A stretch of DNA of 64,000 nucleotides from an uncultured Prevotellaceae bacterium (GCA_900318115.1 ONJJ01000019.1:1-64000); one strand, 5' to 3'; positions 17,253 to 26,948 are shown, numbered from the stretch's first letter. Numbers and translations: made by a program. The notes: generated by a model not told the origin, from the sequence alone.

Positions 17253-18956
17253 ATGAAACACAAAGAGCTACAGTTCCCCTCCTTCGTCCTGCTGCTGCTC
17301 CTGGCAAGCAGCCTGCTTTCTGCCGCTTGCAGCAGCCGCAGCGAACGACTGGTTGCAGAGGTTGAGGCGCTGGCCTATACCAACCTCGACAGTGCTGCTC
17401 GCTTGCTCGCGCAGGTGGACACCTCTGCCCTGAGCGAGCGCGCCCGGGCGCATCTGGCGCTGGCGCGGGCGCTGGTTCATGAAGAGGAGTGGCAGCACCG
17501 CTTCGGTGATACGGCGGTCTGCCTGGCAGTGACGGACACAGCGTGGGAGTTTCATCGCGTCGTCAAAAACCAGTTGAAACATGGCCTCATGTACGAGGAC
17601 GACACACTCTTCGCCGACAGCAGCCTCCTGCGCGCGTACCAATATTATTATCGCGAGAGCTTCTGTGGCACCTCGGACGACAAGGAGGTCGTGCGCCGCT
17701 TCGGGCGCGTCTGCTATGCGCTGAGCCGCCGCTGCACCGACACCGACTCTCTCCTGCAGTTCGACATGCTCATCCATCAGGCCATTCATGCTGCCGAAGC
17801 CTCTGAGGACTGGGCAACCGCCTATCGGGCTTATCACCGATGGTCGGAGCATGGCTATTTTGCTCATGGAGATTCCAAACTTCGTGAGGCCTATTGGTCG
17901 GCCTGTCAGGCCCTGAAGTGCTACGATCTCAGTCGGGACTGCCCTCAGAATTTCCTGTGGCTCATCAATGACTATGGGCGGTTGTTCCTGCATTTGCATA
18001 ACACCGACCCTCGCAACTTCCCGATGCTGCTTCGTGCGGCGGAACTGACATATTCCCGTCGGGCAGGACCTCCCTACGAAGCTGTCTTCCAGCTGATAGA
18101 CAGTGTTCAGCATGCTCATGTATTGCCCTTTCTGCGCGACACAAGGTTTGCTTATTCATCGAAAATGGCAAAGGCCGGTTGGTGCATAGAAAATCAAGAT
18201 GTAGTCCAGCGCTTCGATAGGTTCCAGGAGAAGAAGGCAGCACACGACGCTAATGTCGCATCAAATCGGTATGCCTATTACCCACAGTCGACTCGTGATA
18301 AATGGTTCAGGGATGATCAGCAGAAATGTGCGCGCGTCTTTGATATCGAAATCAGGAACTACATCGCTGCCGGCTATGCCCTCAAGGCTTCGGCGTTGCA
18401 GTCGCGGCTGATGGTAGCTATCATTGCAGCCTTGGCTTTGGCGTTGGTGGTCCTGCTGCTCCTCCTCCTCTGGAACTGGCGTACCCGCCAGCGCCGCAAG
18501 CATGAGGCGGAACAGGCAGAACGAGCCTTCGAAGCTGCCCGAGCTGCGGAGCAAGCTGAGCGTCTGGCAGAGCAACTGCGGCAGAAGGACACGATGATCG
18601 CCATGTTGCGCGGGCATATCATGGACAAGAGCGAAATCCTGGAAAGGCTGGAACAGGGAGCCGGAGGCACCCGGCGCACCGTCATCGATGCCCGCAACTG
18701 GCGCGAGATCGAAGCCACGCTGGACACTATGGACAATGGATTCGCACAACGCCTGCGCCAGAGCCATCCCCAGTTCTCGGAGGATGACATCCGGCTGTGT
18801 ATGCTCACACGGCTGAAACTCTCGAACAACGCGCTGGCCAGTATCTACGCCATCACCGTCTCGGCCGTGCAGCATCGCAAGCAGAAACTGAAGAAGGAAG
18901 GCTTCGGAGTCACCGACCCTGCCGTTCCGCTGGAACAAGTGATAGCATCGTTCTAA
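17253..18956 (+). CDS. Membrane-anchored TPR-like regulator with C-terminal helix-turn-helix
   Basis: A 567-residue protein: lipoprotein-like signal (LLSAACSS), a periplasmic helical, TPR-like region to about residue 375, one membrane segment (about 385-407), a charged Ala/Glu/Arg-rich coiled coil (about 410-450) and a cytoplasmic C-terminus of LuxR-like type (SHPQFSEDDIRLCMLTRLKLSNNALASIYAITVSAVQHRKQKLKK). This architecture is common in Bacteroidetes one-protein sensors. It starts its own operon and is followed after 15 bp by an outer-membrane barrel gene, which it may control. The ligand is unknown. Confidence 0.8.
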   Translation: MKHKELQFPSFVLLLLLASSLLSAACSSRSERLVAEVEALAYTNLDSAARLLAQVDTSALSERARAHLALARALVHEEEWQHRFGDTAVCLAVTDTAWEFHRVVKNQLKHGLMYEDDTLFADSSLLRAYQYYYRESFCGTSDDKEVVRRFGRVCYALSRRCTDTDSLLQFDMLIHQAIHAAEASEDWATAYRAYHRWSEHGYFAHGDSKLREAYWSACQALKCYDLSRDCPQNFLWLINDYGRLFLHLHNTDPRNFPMLLRAAELTYSRRAGPPYEAVFQLIDSVQHAHVLPFLRDTRFAYSSKMAKAGWCIENQDVVQRFDRFQEKKAAHDANVASNRYAYYPQSTRDKWFRDDQQKCARVFDIEIRNYIAAGYALKASALQSRLMVAIIAALALALVVLLLLLLWNWRTRQRRKHEAEQAERAFEAARAAEQAERLAEQLRQKDTMIAMLRGHIMDKSEILERLEQGAGGTRRTVIDARNWREIEATLDTMDNGFAQRLRQSHPQFSEDDIRLCMLTRLKLSNNALASIYAITVSAVQHRKQKLKKEGFGVTDPAVPLEQVIASF

Positions 18957-18971
18957 CCTCCTCATAATCTT

Positions 18972-21857
18972 ATGAAACACCTACTCCTGGCGCTCATCCT
19001 CCTGCTGATGAGCCTCCCCGTTGCGGCCCAAACTGAGAGGGTGACTAAGCAGGAACGTCCCGTTTGGATAAATGTCTATGCCTCGATTCAGGACTCCTTC
19101 AACAAGAGCGGTCTGGGAGGCCGCTACAGTCTTGTCATCATGCGGCCAGACAGTACGGTCATCAGGCGCTCTTCCCATGGGATGATGAGCCGAATGGGCG
19201 GGCACATAGCAGCCGAGAGTTCCTTGGGTAAGATGGAGCTGGGCAAGTCCTACATCGTGCGTGTGGAGTGCGATGGCTATGAACCCACTTACGTGAACTT
19301 CACCGTCACTCGCAAAGGACGCAGCTCGGAGATGCACCTGCCGTCCATCAACCTGAAGCTCAAACAGAAACGCACGGCCTTGGGCTCCGAGGAGATGATG
19401 GAGACGACGATGAAGGAGGTGGCCGTGAAAGCATCGAAGGTGCAGTTCGTGTGGCACGGCGACACGCTCATCTACCATGCCGATGCCTTCAACCTGCCCC
19501 AAGCTGCCATGCTCGAGGACCTCATCCGCCAACTGCCGGGTGTGGAACTGCTGGACAATGGCGAGATCAGGGTCAATGGTCGCCGTGTGGACTGCCTGAC
19601 GCTGAACGGCCGCGACTTCTTCCGCGGGAACAACAAGGTGCTGATGCAGAACCTGCCGTACTACACGGTCAAGGACCTGAAGGTCTATGAGCGCGAGAGC
19701 GAGCTCAACCGCTACCTCGGGCGGCAGGCAGAGCAGAACGACTACGTCATGGACGTGCAGCTGAAGCGCGAGTACCGCCGGGGCTACATGGCGAACGCCG
19801 AGGCGGGCTATGGAACCCAGGATCGCTGGCTGGCACGGGCCTTCGGACTCCGCTATGGCGATGCTTCGCGCATGACGCTCATCGCCAATGCGAACAACCT
19901 CAACGAGAACCGCCAACCAGGCTACAACGGCAATTGGTCGCCCGCCAACCAGCCTGCGGGCATCAAGCAGCTGGAGCGCGTGGACGCTGACTTCCAGTTC
20001 TATGGACCTGAGAACCGTTGGGAACAGACGCTGGAGGGCAGCGTGGAGTGGGAGCGCGGTGAGAACGCCACGCGCAGCTTCTCCATGCATGAATACCAGC
20101 AGACCATACGGCGGAGCACATCGGCAGGTAGCAGCATCGGCAAGCGCTTCGCCACGAACGTCAATCACCAGTTCCTGATGCGCAACCCCTTCTTCCTCAA
20201 CGTCAACACCAGCTTCGCCTGGAACCGCAACCGCACGTGGGAGGAAGACAGCGCGCGAGTGAGCACCGATACCGTGGACGTCAACCGCACGATGAACAGA
20301 CACTACAATCACGGCAACGGTTGGAGTCTTGGCGAACGCCTCTGGGCGCGCTACAAGTTCCCCTGGGGAGATGACATCGGGCTCAACGCCAGTGGCAGCT
20401 ATTCCAGCAGCCGCGACCGCCGTTTCCAGGACTACGACCTGCTGCTCTTCGACGATGCCTCGCGCGACCACCGCCTCCACTACCGTCGGAACGAAGGCAC
20501 CGTGCACAACGTTCACCTCGGCGCAACCTACACGATGGCGTTGCCGCCCTGGTGGCAGCTGGAACTGAAAGCCGACTTCGACCATGGCCGCAGTCAGCAG
20601 GACAATCCGCTGTGGCGCCTGGAGCAGGACTCTACATTCCTCGCTGCTGCCCCCGCCTTGGGACAGACACCGGCCGAGTTGGGACGACTGCTGGACGATG
20701 AGAACAGCCAGTGGACAGACAACACGCACAATGAAGGGCAGTTAGGTCTGGGGCTGCGCTATTCGCACGAGACGTATCGAGGCAACGATGCCAACTTCCC
20801 GCGAAGCCGCCTCGACTTCTATACCTATGCCGGAGTCAGGGACTTATACGAGAACGAGCACTTCATCCGCGATGCCGTGGACACCCTCATGCGCCGCCAT
20901 CGCTGGCTGCCCACCGTGAAATCCACGTTCAACTACCAGAACAATCCTGCTCATTTCAGTGTCAGCGCCAATTATGAACTGACCCGGCAGCTTCCGTCAC
21001 TCTCCATGCAGGCAGGCTATCGCGACACCAGCAACCCGCTGTCCGTCAGTTTCGCGAATCCCTCGTTGCGTCCTACGACTCGCCACTCTGTCCAAGGGCA
21101 GCTAAGGCAGGGCATCAAGGGCTATAACCGCGGTTCGGTGAATGTCAGCTACCACGTAGAAACCACCCGTAATCAACTCGCCCCGTCGCTGCGCTACAAC
21201 CTCCAGACGGGCGGCTACCTCCGTACCACTGAGAACGTCAATGGCAACTGGCAACTCAGCCTCACGCCAGGCACTACCTTCTACGTAGATAAGAACCGCC
21301 GCCACGTCCTCTCCTCGTCGTTCGGCATGACGTGGCAGGACATTGTCTATCTCAGTTCAGACAAAACAGCCCTCGAACCCGCCCGCACCGTAACCCACCG
21401 CTTCCGCCTCGATGCCAAAGTGGACTTTACCTGTCGGCTCAGCACCCGCTTCGACATACAGCCCACCGTGCGCTATGTTCTCGACCACGGCAGCAGCAGC
21501 CTGCTCAACCGCAAGGCCGTCAACGCCCGCGACTTCAGCTATGGATTCAGCCTTCACTGGACCTTGCCCCTGGACATCCAGCTGGCCACGGACGCCAAGA
21601 TGTACCATCGCCGGGGCTACGGCAGCGCGGAGATGAATACCAACGACCTCATCTGGAACATGCAGCTCTCCCGTGCGCTGGACCGCAGGCACCGCTTCAC
21701 ACTGAAGGCGGTGGCCTACGACCTGCTCGGGCAAGTGTGCCTGAACACCTATCATATCAACGACACCGGCTATACCTCCACCTGGCAGCGCGGCATCCCT
21801 CGCTATGTGCTCTTCTCGCTGTTCTATCGGATGGACGTGAAGCCTGCCAAGCACTGA
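18972..21857 (+). CDS. Outer-membrane beta-barrel protein with TonB-receptor-like plug
   Basis: A 961-residue protein with signal peptide (VAAQ), an N-terminal beta-sandwich (about 25-130), a plug-like segment (about 150-235: MLEDLIRQLPGVELLDNGEIRVNGRRV then LNGRDFFRGN) and a long barrel of alternating strands to the C-terminus. It resembles the 'outer membrane protein beta-barrel' family related to TonB-dependent receptors rather than a SusC protein, and there is no SusD partner. It is co-transcribed with the upstream sensor. Cargo is unknown. Confidence 0.8.
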   Translation: MKHLLLALILLLMSLPVAAQTERVTKQERPVWINVYASIQDSFNKSGLGGRYSLVIMRPDSTVIRRSSHGMMSRMGGHIAAESSLGKMELGKSYIVRVECDGYEPTYVNFTVTRKGRSSEMHLPSINLKLKQKRTALGSEEMMETTMKEVAVKASKVQFVWHGDTLIYHADAFNLPQAAMLEDLIRQLPGVELLDNGEIRVNGRRVDCLTLNGRDFFRGNNKVLMQNLPYYTVKDLKVYERESELNRYLGRQAEQNDYVMDVQLKREYRRGYMANAEAGYGTQDRWLARAFGLRYGDASRMTLIANANNLNENRQPGYNGNWSPANQPAGIKQLERVDADFQFYGPENRWEQTLEGSVEWERGENATRSFSMHEYQQTIRRSTSAGSSIGKRFATNVNHQFLMRNPFFLNVNTSFAWNRNRTWEEDSARVSTDTVDVNRTMNRHYNHGNGWSLGERLWARYKFPWGDDIGLNASGSYSSSRDRRFQDYDLLLFDDASRDHRLHYRRNEGTVHNVHLGATYTMALPPWWQLELKADFDHGRSQQDNPLWRLEQDSTFLAAAPALGQTPAELGRLLDDENSQWTDNTHNEGQLGLGLRYSHETYRGNDANFPRSRLDFYTYAGVRDLYENEHFIRDAVDTLMRRHRWLPTVKSTFNYQNNPAHFSVSANYELTRQLPSLSMQAGYRDTSNPLSVSFANPSLRPTTRHSVQGQLRQGIKGYNRGSVNVSYHVETTRNQLAPSLRYNLQTGGYLRTTENVNGNWQLSLTPGTTFYVDKNRRHVLSSSFGMTWQDIVYLSSDKTALEPARTVTHRFRLDAKVDFTCRLSTRFDIQPTVRYVLDHGSSSLLNRKAVNARDFSYGFSLHWTLPLDIQLATDAKMYHRRGYGSAEMNTNDLIWNMQLSRALDRRHRFTLKAVAYDLLGQVCLNTYHINDTGYTSTWQRGIPRYVLFSLFYRMDVKPAKH

Positions 21858-21929
21858 AAAAAAGCCTTCTGCGTCTGCCGCTTCGCCACATTTCCTGCGG
21901 CGGAGGGGCTGAGTGTGGAAAGTTTTCAG

Positions 21930-21937
21930 TAACTTTG
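21930..21937 (+). promoter_or_regulatory. -7 promoter element (TAACTTTG)
   Basis: Matches TAnnTTTG 29 bp before the ATG at 21967, and so favours that start over the in-frame ATG at 21913, which is upstream of the element. Confidence 0.7.
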
Positions 21938-21966
21938 CGGCCGTAAACGAGAAAAACGCAGCAATT

Positions 21967-24774
21967 ATGCTCAACGGCCACGGCGACGATGCCTTCCGCT
22001 ACGGCACCATACGCCATAACTTCAGCAGCAATATCTACGGACACGCCGACCTGCGCGCCCTGCAGACCTATCTGGCCACACGCCTGGACTCCATCTGTAC
22101 CTATCCGGAACCGGAACCCAAGGCGCTGGAGGCACTCATCGCTCAGCGCCATGGGGTGGGGGAGGACTGCGTGATGGTCACCAGCGGAGCCACGGAGGCA
22201 ATCTATATGATAGCAGGAAACGACCCCTCCCTCCAAGAAGGGGAGGGGCTGCGCGCAGTCATCGCCGAACCGACCTTCAGCGAGTACGAGGATGCCTGTC
22301 GGTTGGCTGGCCATCCGACGGAGTTCGTTCCTTTCGATGCCTCTGCCATCTCCGCCTTTGTGAGGGAGGGTAGGGGAGATGCCACGCTTTGGCTCTGTAA
22401 CCCGAACAATCCCACGGGCGCAGTACTTCCGAAGGAGGAGGTGCTGAGGCTGGCGGCTGAGGTGCGGTTGCTGGTGCTGGATCAGTCCTATGAGGACTAC
22501 ACGCTGGAGCCATTGCTTTCGGCCAAGGAGGCTGTGGAGGCTGGGAATATCCTGCAGCTGCATTCGCTGACGAAGACCTATTGCATACCAGGCTTGCGCG
22601 TGGGATTTGTCGTGGGGAATGCTGCGCTTGTACGTGAACTGCGCAGTCGTTTGCGGCCTTGGTCGGTGAACGCGTTGGCTATCGAAGCGGCGATGTGGCT
22701 CCTGAGGCATGAGGTGCAGGTGGTGCCGGACATACCATCCTATCTCGCTGAGGCTCAGCGCTTGCGCAACGGACTCTCTGCTCTGCCAGGCATCAGCGTT
22801 GAGGCTACACAGACGAACTTCATGCTCTGTCGTCTGGAGCCTGAAAGGGGGATGAAGGCAGCCGAGCTGAAAAACCTGCTGGCCACACGCCACGGTATCC
22901 TCATCCGCGATGCCTCGAACTTCAGGGGCCTCACCCCCTGGCATTTCCGGGTGGCTGCGCAGACGAAGGAGGAAGATGACCTGCTGGTAGAATGCCTTAT
23001 CTCCCATCAGCCCACCCCGGACTCTCCCCCCGCCCTCCCTGTTAGGGAGGGAGCAGATACCTTTGTGGCAGAAAAGGATGACAAGTCTTGGTTGGAAATC
23101 GCTCCCTCCCTAACAGGGAGGGCGGGGGGAGAGTCTGGGGCCTCCCTTCGTTCCCTTCGCCCCTTGATGCTCGCCGGCACAGGCAGCGACGTGGGCAAGA
23201 GCGTGCTGGCGACGGCACTGTGCCGCATCTTCCTCCAGGACGGCTACCACCCAGCTCCCTTCAAGGCGCAGAACATGGCGCTGAACTCCTACGCCACACC
23301 TGAGGGACTGGAGATAGGACGCGCACAGGCGGTGCAGGCTGAGGCGGCTGGCATCCCATGCCACACGGACATGAACCCCCTGCTGCTGAAACCGCAGAGC
23401 GACCACACCTCGCAGGTGGTGCTGCATGGCAAACCAATCGGCAACCGCGATGCGTATGACTTCTGGAGAAGAAAAACCGCTTCCGATTCCTCCCGAGGCG
23501 GAGGCTTGGATTTCCGTGCCGAGGTCTGTGCTGCCTACGACCGCCTGGCGGCACAGTACAATCCCATCGTCATGGAAGGTGCAGGCAGCATTTCGGAGCT
23601 GAATTTGAGAGACACAGACCTCGTGAATCTGCCCATGGCACGCCACGCCGATGCGGCCGTCATCCTGGTTGCAGATATCGACCGCGGGGGTGTCTTCGCC
23701 TCTGTTTATGGCAGTATCGCCCTGCAGTCGCCGGAGGATCGAGCCCGCATCAGGGGCATCATCATCAATAAGTTCCGTGGCGACCTGCGCCTGTTCGACA
23801 GTGGACGCCGCCTGCTGGAGGAACTTTGCGGAGTGCCAGTGCTGGGTGTCGTTCCTCACTTTACGGATATTCATATCGAGGAGGAGGACAGCGTGTCGCT
23901 GGCGGGCAAGGCATCGCAGGCTGAGCGGGGGCTGGTGAATGTGGCGGTAGTGCTGCTGCGCCACCTCTCGAACTTCACCGACTTCGATGCCCTGGAGCAG
24001 GACACGCGCGTACATCTTTATTATACAAACAATGTCGACGAGCTCCGCAAGGCAGACATCATCATCCTCCCCGGTTCCAAATCCACGCTGGATGACCTGC
24101 GCGAGCTGCGCCGCAATGGTTGTGCACAGGCCATTCAGCAGGCTGCCCGGCAAGGGACGACGGTTATCGGCATCTGCGGCGGCTACCAGATGATGGGCCT
24201 TGAGGTTCTGGATCCCGACCGCGTGGAAGGGGACCTCGAGCGCCTTCCTGGCCTCGCCCTCCTGCCCACAACAACCCAGATGAGCGGCCAAAAAATCACC
24301 CGCCAAGTTCGCTTCCGCCTCCTCCGCACTTCCCTTGATATTGCCCCCTCCTCGTCCGGTAATTTACCCCTCTCCTCCGCCTCCCCCGAAAATACCCCCG
24401 TGTCCCCAGTTTCCATCAATGAAGCTGCGGTGCCCGTCGGTTCCCCGACGGGTCTCTCCCTCTCCGCCTACGAAATCCACATGGGCGAGACGCGGCCCTT
24501 CGGCGATGCTCCCGCCCGCCCCTTTGCCCTGCTGGACGACGGCCGCACGGACGGCTACTTCGTCAGTGACCGCTGCTGGGGCACTTACCTCCACGGCGTG
24601 CTGGACAACGCCCCCGTCGTGGACGCCCTGCTGGCTCCCTTCGCCGACCGCCTGTCCGCCGAGGCTGCGCCCTTCGACTATGCCGCCTTTAAGGAGGAAC
24701 AGTACGACCGCCTGGCTGACCACGTGCGCCTGCACCTGGATTTGGAGCGGCTCTATGAAATAATGAGAAAATGA
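21967..24774 (+). CDS. CobD-CbiP fusion: threonine-phosphate decarboxylase-like aminotransferase / cobyric acid synthase
   Basis: A 935-residue fusion. Residues 1-345 are a class I/II aminotransferase-like domain with PLP lysine 203 (HSLTKTY), CNPNNPTG and a C-terminal RVAAQ; CobD makes the aminopropanol-phosphate precursor. Residues 400-935 are cobyric acid synthase, with the P-loop-like GTGSDVGKS (404-412), catalytic Cys737 in GICGGYQMMG and His876 in GTYLHGV; it amidates the corrin side chains. The linker (350-392) is encoded by a 40-bp inverted repeat, and further low-complexity inserts occur near residues 86-90 and 793-833. CbiB follows after 55 bp. Confidence 0.9.
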   Translation: MLNGHGDDAFRYGTIRHNFSSNIYGHADLRALQTYLATRLDSICTYPEPEPKALEALIAQRHGVGEDCVMVTSGATEAIYMIAGNDPSLQEGEGLRAVIAEPTFSEYEDACRLAGHPTEFVPFDASAISAFVREGRGDATLWLCNPNNPTGAVLPKEEVLRLAAEVRLLVLDQSYEDYTLEPLLSAKEAVEAGNILQLHSLTKTYCIPGLRVGFVVGNAALVRELRSRLRPWSVNALAIEAAMWLLRHEVQVVPDIPSYLAEAQRLRNGLSALPGISVEATQTNFMLCRLEPERGMKAAELKNLLATRHGILIRDASNFRGLTPWHFRVAAQTKEEDDLLVECLISHQPTPDSPPALPVREGADTFVAEKDDKSWLEIAPSLTGRAGGESGASLRSLRPLMLAGTGSDVGKSVLATALCRIFLQDGYHPAPFKAQNMALNSYATPEGLEIGRAQAVQAEAAGIPCHTDMNPLLLKPQSDHTSQVVLHGKPIGNRDAYDFWRRKTASDSSRGGGLDFRAEVCAAYDRLAAQYNPIVMEGAGSISELNLRDTDLVNLPMARHADAAVILVADIDRGGVFASVYGSIALQSPEDRARIRGIIINKFRGDLRLFDSGRRLLEELCGVPVLGVVPHFTDIHIEEEDSVSLAGKASQAERGLVNVAVVLLRHLSNFTDFDALEQDTRVHLYYTNNVDELRKADIIILPGSKSTLDDLRELRRNGCAQAIQQAARQGTTVIGICGGYQMMGLEVLDPDRVEGDLERLPGLALLPTTTQMSGQKITRQVRFRLLRTSLDIAPSSSGNLPLSSASPENTPVSPVSINEAAVPVGSPTGLSLSAYEIHMGETRPFGDAPARPFALLDDGRTDGYFVSDRCWGTYLHGVLDNAPVVDALLAPFADRLSAEAAPFDYAAFKEEQYDRLADHVRLHLDLERLYEIMRK
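22224..22249. repeat. Short palindromic element inside the CobD domain
   Basis: CCCCTCCCTCCAAGAAGGGG followed by AGGGG forms a hairpin within the aminotransferase frame and encodes DPSLQEGEG. It is a single-arm member of the GC-rich palindrome family. Confidence 0.6.
23015..23140. repeat. 40-bp inverted repeat in the CobD-CbiP linker
   Basis: Arms at 23015-23054 and 23101-23140 are reverse complements with one mismatch, separated by 46 bp. Each arm holds ACTCTCCCCCCGCCCTCCC and an internal CTCCCTGTTAGGGAG hairpin. The unit is translated in frame and joins the two enzyme domains. Confidence 0.9.
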
Positions 24775-24829
24775 GGAGATTTTGAGATTTACAGATTTAC
24801 GGATTTACGAAAATACAGATCATATAGCT

Positions 24830-25822
24830 ATGTGGCCCGCTTCCTCTCTCTCCCTTTTCCTCGCCCTCTCCCCCTCCCTCGCCCTTCTCCTCGGCTGGTT
24901 GCTGGACCTCAGCTTTGGCGACCCTGCCCGTCTGCCGCATCCCATCGTGTGGTTCGGCAAGGCTATCGCAGCCTGCGAGCATCGCTGGAACCGGGACAAC
25001 CATCGCAAGCTGAAAGGGGGGCTCGTAGCTGCAGGTCTCATTGCCGCCACCTTCCTCCTCGCAGCCCTGCTGAACTACGTATTTTGCATGCTGCATTTTA
25101 CCTTGTATGTCGCCTTCAATGCGATCGTCATCTTCTACTGCCTGGCAGGCACCACCCTCGTCCGTGAGGTGCGATCCGTGTTCCTCGCCCTGGACCGCTC
25201 GCTTGACGAAGGCCGGAAGCAGGTGGCACGCATCGTGGGACGTGACACCAGCGAGCTCTCGGCGCAGGAGGTGCGCACGGCGGCCCTCGAGACCTTGGCC
25301 GAGAACCTCAGCGACGGAGTCGTGGCGCCGCTCTTCTGGTTTGCACTCTTAGGCGCTCCCGGAATGTTGGCCTATAAAATGGTGAACACCCTGGACTCCA
25401 TGATAGGCTATCGCACGGAGCGCTACCGCGACTTCGGCTGCGTGGCAGCCCGCATCGACGACGTCGCCAACTATCTGCCAGCCCGTCTGACGGCATTGCT
25501 GATGATTGTGAGTTCTGGGTGGAAAAGGGGGCTGCTCCGCTTCGTCCGCAAGAATGGCAGACGACATGCCAGCCCCAACAGCGGCTATCCGGAGGCAGCA
25601 CTGGCTGGAATCCTTGATTGCCGATTCGGAGGTCCTCACTACTACTTTGGGGAGCTCTTTGACAAACCCTACATCGGTGAAAACGAGCGCGAACTGACCA
25701 CCGCAGATATGCGGCGGGCAGTGCGCATCAATCGCAGGGTGGAAGTGATGATGGTCTTCGCCGTGGTGCTAATCAATATCCTTGTAGTAGCAGCGACGAT
25801 GCTTGATGTAGCGGGGATTTAA
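24830..25822 (+). CDS. cbiB: CbiB, adenosylcobinamide-phosphate synthase
   Basis: A 330-residue integral membrane protein of the CbiB/CobD family (GWLLDLSFGDPARLPHPIVWFGK, ENLSDGVVAPLFWF, YKMVNTLDSMIGYRTERYRDFG, PEAALAGILDCRFGG). It joins aminopropanol phosphate to adenosylcobyric acid, directly after the CobD and CbiP steps encoded upstream. The ATG at 24830 is used; a TTG at 24782 in the AT-rich spacer is less likely. The last 54 bases overlap the convergent gene at 25769. Confidence 0.9.
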   Translation: MWPASSLSLFLALSPSLALLLGWLLDLSFGDPARLPHPIVWFGKAIAACEHRWNRDNHRKLKGGLVAAGLIAATFLLAALLNYVFCMLHFTLYVAFNAIVIFYCLAGTTLVREVRSVFLALDRSLDEGRKQVARIVGRDTSELSAQEVRTAALETLAENLSDGVVAPLFWFALLGAPGMLAYKMVNTLDSMIGYRTERYRDFGCVAARIDDVANYLPARLTALLMIVSSGWKRGLLRFVRKNGRRHASPNSGYPEAALAGILDCRFGGPHYYFGELFDKPYIGENERELTTADMRRAVRINRRVEVMMVFAVVLINILVVAATMLDVAGI

Positions 25823-26905
25823 GGGCTTCCACTGGGTGAGTTCGCGTACGTTGTCCTCAAGCTGGGGACCCGTCTCGGCCCACTGGAAACCATATTTGTT
25901 GTAGATGGGAATGAGGTCGTCGAAGAACATGGCGTTGACGCCTTTGCCCTGATAGTCAGGGCGCACGGCCACGAGCAGCATCTCGGCATTGTTTTCGCGC
26001 TTCCATCGGAGCGACTTCAGCAGGTGGTACCAGCCCGTCGGCAGCAGGTGTCCCCCAGCTTTCTGCATGGCGTGGGAGAGGCTGCCCATGGTGATGCCCA
26101 CGCCGACAACCTCGTCCAGCTCATTGAGCACCACTGGCATCAGTTGTTTGTCTATGAGGCGGAGGTACTTATGGATGAAGCTGTCGGCCTGCCCCTGAGA
26201 GAGGGCGGAGAAGCCGAACAGGGGCTCGTAGGCTGCATTCAGCAGCTGGAAGATCTTCTGGCCGTAGCCGCCATGGGTGATGTCGGCGTTGGTGATCTTG
26301 ACCACGCGCAGTTGCATTTGCTCCCTGCAGTAGGCTGCCACGCGGGCGTAGCGTGCCGGAATCTCTCGTGGCACTTCGATGCGGATCTGCACCCAATCGA
26401 CCTCTTTCTGCAGTCCCAGTGCTTCCATGTGGCGGGGGTAGTATTCGTGGTTGTAGATTGTGTTCATGGAACCCAGGAGGTCGAAGTCCGAGATGAGCAT
26501 GCCTTCCTTGTCGAAGTCCGTGACACCCAAAGGCCCCTGCATCCGGTGCATCCCCTGTTCCCGGCCCCACTGAGCCACGGCGTCGAGCAGCGCACGCGAG
26601 ACATCGAAATCATCCACGAACTCAATCATGGAAAAGCGCACGTTGCTCTGCTTCCACCGCTCGTTGGCGCGACGATTGACGATGCCCACAACCCGGCCTA
26701 CGGCTTTGCCGTCGCGGTAAGCAACGAACGGTTGCACACTGCTGAAGGCCAAACCCGCATTTGTGCGCACGTCGAAGAGCCCTCGGACGTCGCTCTCCAA
26801 GTCTGGCACATACTGAGGACAGTCGCGGTAGATGTCATAGACTACATGGATGAAGTCATGCAGTCCCTCGGGGGGAGATATTTTCTTGATTTCGATATTT
26901 TGCAT
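25769..26905 (-). CDS. GNAT-like acetyltransferase-fold protein
   Basis: A 378-residue cytosolic protein starting MQNIEIKKISPPEGLHDFI. It has FVAYRDGKAVGRVVGIVNRRANERW in the N-terminal half, LVAVRPDYQGKGVNAMFFDDLIPIYNKYGF (an acetyl-CoA binding type loop) near the C-terminus, and ends in NPRYIKHRR. Such long GNAT-like proteins are widespread in Bacteroidetes without a known substrate. The promoter element at 26949-26956 supports the 26905 start. It ends inside cbiB's coding region (54-bp tail-to-tail overlap). Confidence 0.8.
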   Translation of the reverse strand: MQNIEIKKISPPEGLHDFIHVVYDIYRDCPQYVPDLESDVRGLFDVRTNAGLAFSSVQPFVAYRDGKAVGRVVGIVNRRANERWKQSNVRFSMIEFVDDFDVSRALLDAVAQWGREQGMHRMQGPLGVTDFDKEGMLISDFDLLGSMNTIYNHEYYPRHMEALGLQKEVDWVQIRIEVPREIPARYARVAAYCREQMQLRVVKITNADITHGGYGQKIFQLLNAAYEPLFGFSALSQGQADSFIHKYLRLIDKQLMPVVLNELDEVVGVGITMGSLSHAMQKAGGHLLPTGWYHLLKSLRWKRENNAEMLLVAVRPDYQGKGVNAMFFDDLIPIYNKYGFQWAETGPQLEDNVRELTQWKPLNPRYIKHRRCYYKDID

Positions 26906-26948
26906 AGCTACGCGTCCTTCATTGTGTGGCACAAGAAGATTTTGGGCG

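Noticed and set aside
16954..17263. Overlapping minus-strand frames of 66-76 codons
   Set aside because: They cross the promoter of the regulator gene at 17217 and show no domain; the region is a divergent promoter spacer.
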